Of a DNA stretch of 64,000 nt, positions 59,535 through 64,000 are shown piece after piece. The stretch comes from Natranaeroarchaeum sp042663585 (lineage in GTDB: Archaea > Halobacteriota > Halobacteria > Halobacteriales > Natronoarchaeaceae): the NCBI RefSeq assembly GCF_042663585.1, contig NZ_JBHTAN010000001.1, forward strand, positions 248,001-312,000, read 5' to 3'. The first letter of the stretch is position 1, and the number at the start of each line of letters is the position of its first letter. The notes under the pieces are model-generated. The model saw nothing but the letters and a program-made list of their open reading frames with translations. It made no database searches and was not told the origin of the DNA. A program made the translations under genes and the position numbers.

Positions 59535-61248
59535 CCACCTCTCGCTCCCGATTCGCCTCCCAGATGAGGACAAAAAACGATTCGAGCGACTGGCAACACT
59601 CACACAGAGTGTCGCCAATCATGTCCTCAAAGATCACTGGTCGCCAGTCCATCTAGACGGCATTTCCGAGGCATCGCATCAAGCGTGGAAATACTTCGAT
59701 GAACACGAACCGTTCGAAGAACTTGGCCTGTATCTTCCCTCGCGGTTTCGACGGTGCATCTTGCAGAAAGTCGGTGAAACGCTCCGCAGTCACGCCGACC
59801 GCCGAGACGCCTTTCAGTCCATCCAGTGCGTGTTGCCCGACCACAAAATCCGACGCATCCACCGTCGTCGCATCAAAGATCAGCTCTGGGAGGGCGGCGA
59901 CTACCTCTCGTCAGGCTACGTGGACATCCTCATCGACCAACTCAACAGCTACTACGACCGCCACGGCACGTATCCAAACAGGTATCTTGAGATGCAGGAC
60001 TCCCCGGAGTATGACAACGGAGTACTTCCGTTCTCTGCGGATGACGGCCCAACCAGCGGCCAAGCCGTCAAATACCAGTACGACTCCAGTAGCGAGACGC
60101 TGACCATCCGACTCAAAACGCCAGACACACTTTCACCGGAGACACGGGGCGATTGGTCGTGGACAGAGTACGAGCGCGACGGCTACGAGGCATTTCACGA
60201 TCTACTTTCCTACGGCGATCTCTCGGCTCCCGAGTTCCAGCCGTCTCGTCGCAAAACTGGTGACGCCTACTACGAACTTTCGTTCCCCGTCGAAGTTGAA
60301 CACGCAGAGGCGACTGACGGCACAGACTGCGTACTGGCGCTCGACGCCGGGATGCGAAAAGACATGACTGCCGTGGTGGTGACTGACGACGGCGAACAAC
60401 TGTCCACGCCACAGTTCATCCAGTTCACTGACCGCGAGAAGATGCGACGACTCCACCGTGAACGAACGCGCCTGAACGACCGCCTTGCCGCGTTGCGCCG
60501 TGACGGTCGCTCGCATACTGACGAGTTCGCTCATATCCAGAGCGAATACGAACGGGTGAACAACAAGATTCGACACAAGCGCGAGCAATTGACACACGAC
60601 GTGGCCAACCAAGTCCTCGCACTCGCCCTCGTCTACGACGTGGACGCGATAGTTCACGAGGATTTGCGCTCGCTTTCTCCGCCGAGTGGCGAAGGCGCGT
60701 TGTCGTGGGAGCTGTCGTCATGGGCACGACGGAACATCATCGAGAACATCGAGTATCGGGCAGAGAGTGCTGGTCTCGCTGTTGAGCGAGTCTACCCGGA
60801 GGGAACGAGTCGGTCGTGTCCTCGGTGTGGCTCGACCGGTCACACCTGCAAGTCACCCGATCATCACCACGGACAGTGGTGGGGCGGGCATTTTCGGTGT
60901 GATAACGCCCGGTGTGGCTTTGAGGGCGACCGCGACTACATCGGGGCGCTGAACGTGGCTCGCGTGTTCTTCAGCGAGACGGACGAGCTAGACCACGGTT
61001 TCACGTCCTCCTATACGGGGGATTCTGAAATCGTGCTAGCTGGCCGTTCCGCTGGCACGCGGCTCACGTTCGGGGCTGGCATCGTTGCCTACGAACCCGA
61101 ACAGGTAGCGGCGACCGCTGGTGGTGGGTCGGCTGTCATAGCGCCCGCTGTCGCCTTGCCCGAGTCGAATGCGGATGGTAGTGATGGACGTGGCCCAGTC
61201 GTCCAACAGTGTACCCGTTTCCTACGGTGTGCTACTGAAAGCTACTGA
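59527..61248 (+). CDS. tnpB: TnpB, RNA-guided nuclease of IS607 element
   Basis: 573 residues; the start overlaps the tnpA stop. RuvC triad D273 (LALDAGMRKD), E378 (IVHEDLRSL) and D470 (GDRDYIGALN). A four-Cys zinc finger lies before the last (SCPRCG and CDNARCG) with a His-rich insertion SPDHHHGQWW. After the RuvC domain about 95 residues of low-complexity sequence follow (GRSAGTRLTFGAGIV, TAGGGSAVIAPAV), probably because the omega-RNA is encoded there. Distinct in sequence from the IS605-type TnpB at 13219. Likely active: all residues are present. Confidence 0.94.
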   Translation: MSDHLSLPIRLPDEDKKRFERLATLTQSVANHVLKDHWSPVHLDGISEASHQAWKYFDEHEPFEELGLYLPSRFRRCILQKVGETLRSHADRRDAFQSIQCVLPDHKIRRIHRRRIKDQLWEGGDYLSSGYVDILIDQLNSYYDRHGTYPNRYLEMQDSPEYDNGVLPFSADDGPTSGQAVKYQYDSSSETLTIRLKTPDTLSPETRGDWSWTEYERDGYEAFHDLLSYGDLSAPEFQPSRRKTGDAYYELSFPVEVEHAEATDGTDCVLALDAGMRKDMTAVVVTDDGEQLSTPQFIQFTDREKMRRLHRERTRLNDRLAALRRDGRSHTDEFAHIQSEYERVNNKIRHKREQLTHDVANQVLALALVYDVDAIVHEDLRSLSPPSGEGALSWELSSWARRNIIENIEYRAESAGLAVERVYPEGTSRSCPRCGSTGHTCKSPDHHHGQWWGGHFRCDNARCGFEGDRDYIGALNVARVFFSETDELDHGFTSSYTGDSEIVLAGRSAGTRLTFGAGIVAYEPEQVAATAGGGSAVIAPAVALPESNADGSDGRGPVVQQCTRFLRCATESY

Positions 61249-61405
61249 AAATTGGAACGGTTGAAGTCCGCGAACAGCGTCTACGAGTCGGCTGATTGCA
61301 TTCTCTATATTCTGGAGGAGAAAACGGACCGTCCGCAAAGATCGCTCTAAGTAGTGCTCCACCGCGGCGTCGCTCGGTAGCGCGAGGCCCACCGATTGCC
61401 GTGTG

Positions 61406-62422
61406 TCACTCGGTCGCTCGGAAGTGAGCATCGAGGCGTTTGGCCCACGATTCGTTGGCGTCGCGCGTTCGACCGGCGATGTGGGGCGTATGGACGACGT
61501 TGTGCCGGTCGAGCAGCGGGTCGTCCAGCGGCAGCGGCTCCTCGTCCCAGACGTCGGCAGCCAGCGCAATCTCGTCGTCGAGGACGCGCTCGCGGACCGC
61601 TTCCATGTCGATCACGCCCGCGCGGGTGATCAGGACCACAACGCAGCCCTCGGGAAGCGCGTGAACGTGCTCGGCCGTGATCAGCCCCTCGGTAGCGTCG
61701 GTCAGGGGGACCGTCGGCGCGAACACCTCGGCGTCCTCGACGAGTGCTTCGAGCGAGTGCACCCGGTCGGCACCCGAGCGGTGGAAACAGGGCTCGTCGG
61801 CGTAGGGGTCGTAGGCTGCGACGTCCGCACCCAGCGAGTCGACGGCGTCGGCGTACGTGCTGCCGATGTTTCCGACGCCGGCTATCCTGACGCGGGTGCC
61901 GGCGACGGTGCCGTTCGTAAACGCGGGATCGTCCGCGAACTGATGGCCGTTCGCGCCCGGCACCTCGTTGTCGAGCTTTTCGAGGTCCCACGGGGCGTGG
62001 CTCTCGATCATCCCGGCGTGCTTTTGTGGGATCTTTCGGAGGGCGTCGATCGTCAGGCCAAGGCCGAACTCGGCAACCGACTGCGCCCAGAACCCCTCGT
62101 CGGTGTGGTCATGGACGGCGACGTCGCGGCTCTCGAGGCGCTCGTGTGCGTCGCCGTCGACGGCGTACATCGAGTCGGTCATGACGAACGCCGACTCCAG
62201 CGCGGTGAGCTGCTCGGCGTCAGTCTCGGTGACTGGCACGCCCAGCGCCGCGAGTTCGGTTACCTCCCCCGGTTCGTCCAGGACGTCGACGAGCCGATCC
62301 GGTGTCTCGTCGAGGCGCCGAAACTCGACAGAGCCGCGCTCGGCCCACAGCTCCCGGAGGTGATCGGCCGCGAGCGGCCAGACGTCATCGAACAGCGGGC
62401 CGACGACGATCGTCCGGGTCAT
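61406..62422 (-). CDS. D-isomer-specific 2-hydroxyacid dehydrogenase
   Basis: 338 residues. NAD-binding motif VRIAGVGNIGSTYADAVDSLGADVAAYDPY, catalytic Arg in VLITRAGVID, Glu in ADVWDEEPLPLDDPLL, and His in VVHTPHIAGRTRDA. The family reduces 2-oxoacids (glyoxylate, hydroxypyruvate, 2-ketogluconate, phosphoglycerate). It overlaps the isomerase-like gene by 4 nt (start ATGA at 62419-62422) and is in a cluster with a TrmB sugar regulator, which fits a sugar-acid substrate. Confidence 0.93.
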   Translation of the reverse strand: MTRTIVVGPLFDDVWPLAADHLRELWAERGSVEFRRLDETPDRLVDVLDEPGEVTELAALGVPVTETDAEQLTALESAFVMTDSMYAVDGDAHERLESRDVAVHDHTDEGFWAQSVAEFGLGLTIDALRKIPQKHAGMIESHAPWDLEKLDNEVPGANGHQFADDPAFTNGTVAGTRVRIAGVGNIGSTYADAVDSLGADVAAYDPYADEPCFHRSGADRVHSLEALVEDAEVFAPTVPLTDATEGLITAEHVHALPEGCVVVLITRAGVIDMEAVRERVLDDEIALAADVWDEEPLPLDDPLLDRHNVVHTPHIAGRTRDANESWAKRLDAHFRATE

Positions 62423-63231
62423 CGTCGGTCACCCTCGTCCTCGAAGAGGAACGTTATAGTGTCGAGCATGTCCGCGGGCATGCGCTCGGGGAACGACGAG
62501 TAGGCCGGCACCTCTACGGTGATCCAGCCGTCATAGCCGATCGTGTCGAGGGTGTTAAGCGTGCGCTCCCAGTTCACGTCACCCTGGGGCGGGTAGGTGA
62601 CCCGGTGGGCGTCCGTGAGCCAGTCTTTGACGTGGATCTTCGCGATGCGGCCATCGAGTGTATGCAGCCACCGGCTCGGTAGTCCCGAACGGAGCGCGTT
62701 CCCGACGTCGAAGTACGCCCCGACCGGGCCGGCGTCCTCGACGTCGTCGAGAAACGCCGCGAACTCGTCGGGAGAGGGCAGGAAGTTGTTCTGTACGTTC
62801 TCGATTGCTACGCCGACGCCACAGTCAGCTGCGTAGCTGGCGAGCTTGCGAACCGACTGGACGGCGCGCTCGTAGTCGGCGTCGTAGGTCATGCCGTCTT
62901 CGATCACGGCAGGGACTATCAGTACGTCTTCGGCGTCTAGCGCCGCCGCGGCGTCGATCATGTCGCGGCTGATCTCAAGACCGATCTCACGCAGTTTCTC
63001 GTCAGCGCTCGAGAGTGGGTACTCCCAGTGGCTGATCGTCGAGATAGCGGGCACCTCCAGGCCGTGGGTTTCGACCACCTCAGCTACTTTTCGGCGTCCC
63101 GCCTCGGTCGTCAGGGGGCCGTCGCGCTCGACGTTCGGTTCGATGCCGTCGTAGCCCGTCGCGGAGAGAATCGAGCAGGTTTCCTCGAACTCGTCGGACG
63201 GGAAGCCGGCCTGGTTGAGTCCGTAGCGCAT
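62419..63231 (-). CDS. sugar phosphate isomerase/epimerase-like TIM-barrel protein
   Basis: 270 residues from MRYGLNQAGFPSDEFEETC; 27 codons of open frame upstream are basic and unlikely. Xylose-isomerase-like barrel with metal ligands in typical places: ISTISHWEYPLSS, GVAIENVQNNFLPSP (Glu), GAYFDVGNALRSGLPSRW (Asp), AKIHVKDWLTD (His) and WITVEVPAYSSFPE (Glu). Members are divalent-metal isomerases/epimerases of sugars or inositols. Co-transcribed with the 2-hydroxyacid dehydrogenase and preceded by the TrmB gene. Confidence 0.9.
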   Translation of the reverse strand: MRYGLNQAGFPSDEFEETCSILSATGYDGIEPNVERDGPLTTEAGRRKVAEVVETHGLEVPAISTISHWEYPLSSADEKLREIGLEISRDMIDAAAALDAEDVLIVPAVIEDGMTYDADYERAVQSVRKLASYAADCGVGVAIENVQNNFLPSPDEFAAFLDDVEDAGPVGAYFDVGNALRSGLPSRWLHTLDGRIAKIHVKDWLTDAHRVTYPPQGDVNWERTLNTLDTIGYDGWITVEVPAYSSFPERMPADMLDTITFLFEDEGDRR

Positions 63232-63232
63232 T

Positions 63233-64000
63233 TCAGTTCCCTTCCTCCGACCAGCCCTCGGGCTGATCGAGTACGATCCGGGTCGCCTCGATGTCTTCGA
63301 GGGTCGCACCACGGCCGCCGATACCGTACTCCCGACCGTCGGCTTCGAGTACGATCGTCGCCTGGCCGGCGAGCTGTGTCAGTGTCAGGGAGCCGTCGTC
63401 GTTCGGTGGGGCTGCCGAGATGATCTCGGTGATCTCCCCCGAGAGGTTGACATCCTCGCCCGTCTGGAGGTCGAACCCGTTAACGGTGGCTGGGATCGCT
63501 GTCTCGTCGTTGACGATCGGCGCAATGTCCTGGACACACTCGCGGACGTTGACATACTCCAGTTTCGTGCCCTCCGCGACTGAGTCGTAGACGTGTGGCC
63601 AGGTCCCCCAGAGTGCGCCCTGGAAGTACCAGTGGAACACGTACGTCAGGGTAAGATCGTCGATGATAATGCCGTACTGATCGGTCGGGTGGGACTGCGA
63701 GGAGAAGAACGTGTGTGAACGGTCGATCAGTGCGGTGAACGGTGCCGGGAGCGTTCGGTGGCGGACCTCGGTGGCAACGTCCGCGAACTCCATCTCGTCG
63801 ACGGCGTGGGGATCCTCCAGCCCCGTCGCCACGCAGAGCTTGACGAACACGCCGCGGTCGATGGCGTCTTCGAGCGCCGGTCGGACCGCCTCGAACTGCG
63901 ACGGCGAGACTGCGATCTGGATCCGGCTTGTCGCGTCCTCGGCCGCGGCTCTGAACTGCTCGACGACGGAGTCGAATCGCTTGACGATCGAAATCTTGTG
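63233..64000 (-). CDS. TrmB-family sugar-sensing transcriptional regulator, 5' part outside window
   Basis: The frame is open to the window end (255 visible residues, N-terminal winged helix not seen). The visible part is the TrmB effector domain: IQIAVSPSQFEAVRPALEDAIDRGVFVKLCVATG (PLD-like half), then RSHTFFSSQSHPTDQYGIIIDDLTLTYVFHWYFQGALWGTWPHVYD and a C-terminal beta domain (GFDLQTGEDVNLSGEITEI, GQATIVLEADG). TrmB proteins bind sugars and repress or activate transport and catabolic genes. Its stop is 1 bp before the isomerase start, so it probably controls its own operon. Confidence 0.9.
   Translation of the reverse strand, partial: HKISIVKRFDSVVEQFRAAAEDATSRIQIAVSPSQFEAVRPALEDAIDRGVFVKLCVATGLEDPHAVDEMEFADVATEVRHRTLPAPFTALIDRSHTFFSSQSHPTDQYGIIIDDLTLTYVFHWYFQGALWGTWPHVYDSVAEGTKLEYVNVRECVQDIAPIVNDETAIPATVNGFDLQTGEDVNLSGEITEIISAAPPNDDGSLTLTQLAGQATIVLEADGREYGIGGRGATLEDIEATRIVLDQPEGWSEEGN

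Larger units (their letters stand above)
58908..61248 (+). mobile_element. IS607-family element (serine recombinase + TnpB)
   Basis: tnpA and tnpB overlap by 8 nt in one transcription unit. IS607 elements have no inverted repeats or target duplications, so the exact ends cannot be read. The left end lies between 58775 and 58907, the right end between 61248 and about 61400, where an omega-RNA would be encoded. Confidence 0.88.

Noticed and set aside
1..64000. tRNA or rRNA genes
   Set aside because: GTTCGAATC-like strings (for example near 22258) fall inside protein genes and lack a matching cloverleaf; no rRNA-like stretch was seen.

Overview
This is a window of haloarchaeal DNA. The proteins are strongly acidic and the genes GC-rich. 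Several promoters are archaeal TATA boxes about 28-30 nt before the start codon, implying leaderless transcripts. Haloarchaeal hallmarks include Orc1/Cdc6 with G-tailed origin recognition boxes, a PGF-CTERM surface protein, TrmB and HxlR regulators, and many small zinc-ribbon proteins. Insertion sequences, solo IS ends and decayed genes are dense, so this looks like an accessory chromosomal region or a megaplasmid. I cannot decide which from sequence alone.

Layout. 1-7.8 kb is metabolic and redox: cysE (cut by the window edge), a tandem UspA, a dihydrolipoamide-dehydrogenase-like flavoenzyme, a DsrE protein, dihydrofolate reductase, and a divergent HxlR regulator/mercuric reductase pair. The mercuric reductase carries three in-frame palindromic insertions. 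8-13 kb encodes two surface proteins: an Asp-rich PGF-CTERM protein and a 1330-residue exported protein with a staphylococcal-nuclease domain between GATase-like modules. 13-16 kb holds a TnpB element and IS relics. 16-18 kb has a PAS protein and a BNR propeller. 18-23 kb is a collapsed xanthine/CO-dehydrogenase-type molybdoenzyme locus with deletions, frameshifts and a chimeric ORF; only xdhC looks whole. 23.7-29.3 kb has an ABC1 kinase, an epimerase and a CDF transporter.

29-46 kb is the information-processing core. It starts with a three-ORF AddB/AddA-like helicase-nuclease operon. Next is orc1/cdc6, flanked on both sides by eight origin recognition boxes, with an AT-rich unwinding region between inverted boxes (a convincing replication origin). 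An IS1595-type element truncates the 3' end of a B-family polymerase (PolB2) whose motif C is degenerate. Further on is an operon of a RecA-fold protein without a P-loop, a coiled-coil protein and a DnaQ-like exonuclease. A second Orc1-like ATPase lies at 50.4-51.4 kb. A palindromic motif close to GTTTCCGGAAAC lies upstream of PolB2, the RecA-like operon and the second Orc1-like gene. I propose that these form one co-regulated, possibly damage-inducible, set.

46-64 kb mixes a lipoprotein, a broken ATPase, an IS5-type element (8-bp target duplications GCTAATTT) carrying a passenger flavin-binding gene, zinc-ribbon proteins, a zinc-independent oxidoreductase, a GH15 glucoamylase, a LMW-phosphatase/arsenate reductase, decayed RND and hydrolase genes, and an IS607 element (serine recombinase plus TnpB). 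It ends with a sugar cluster of 2-hydroxyacid dehydrogenase, sugar-phosphate isomerase-like protein and TrmB regulator (cut by the window end). I saw no rRNA, tRNA or CRISPR array.
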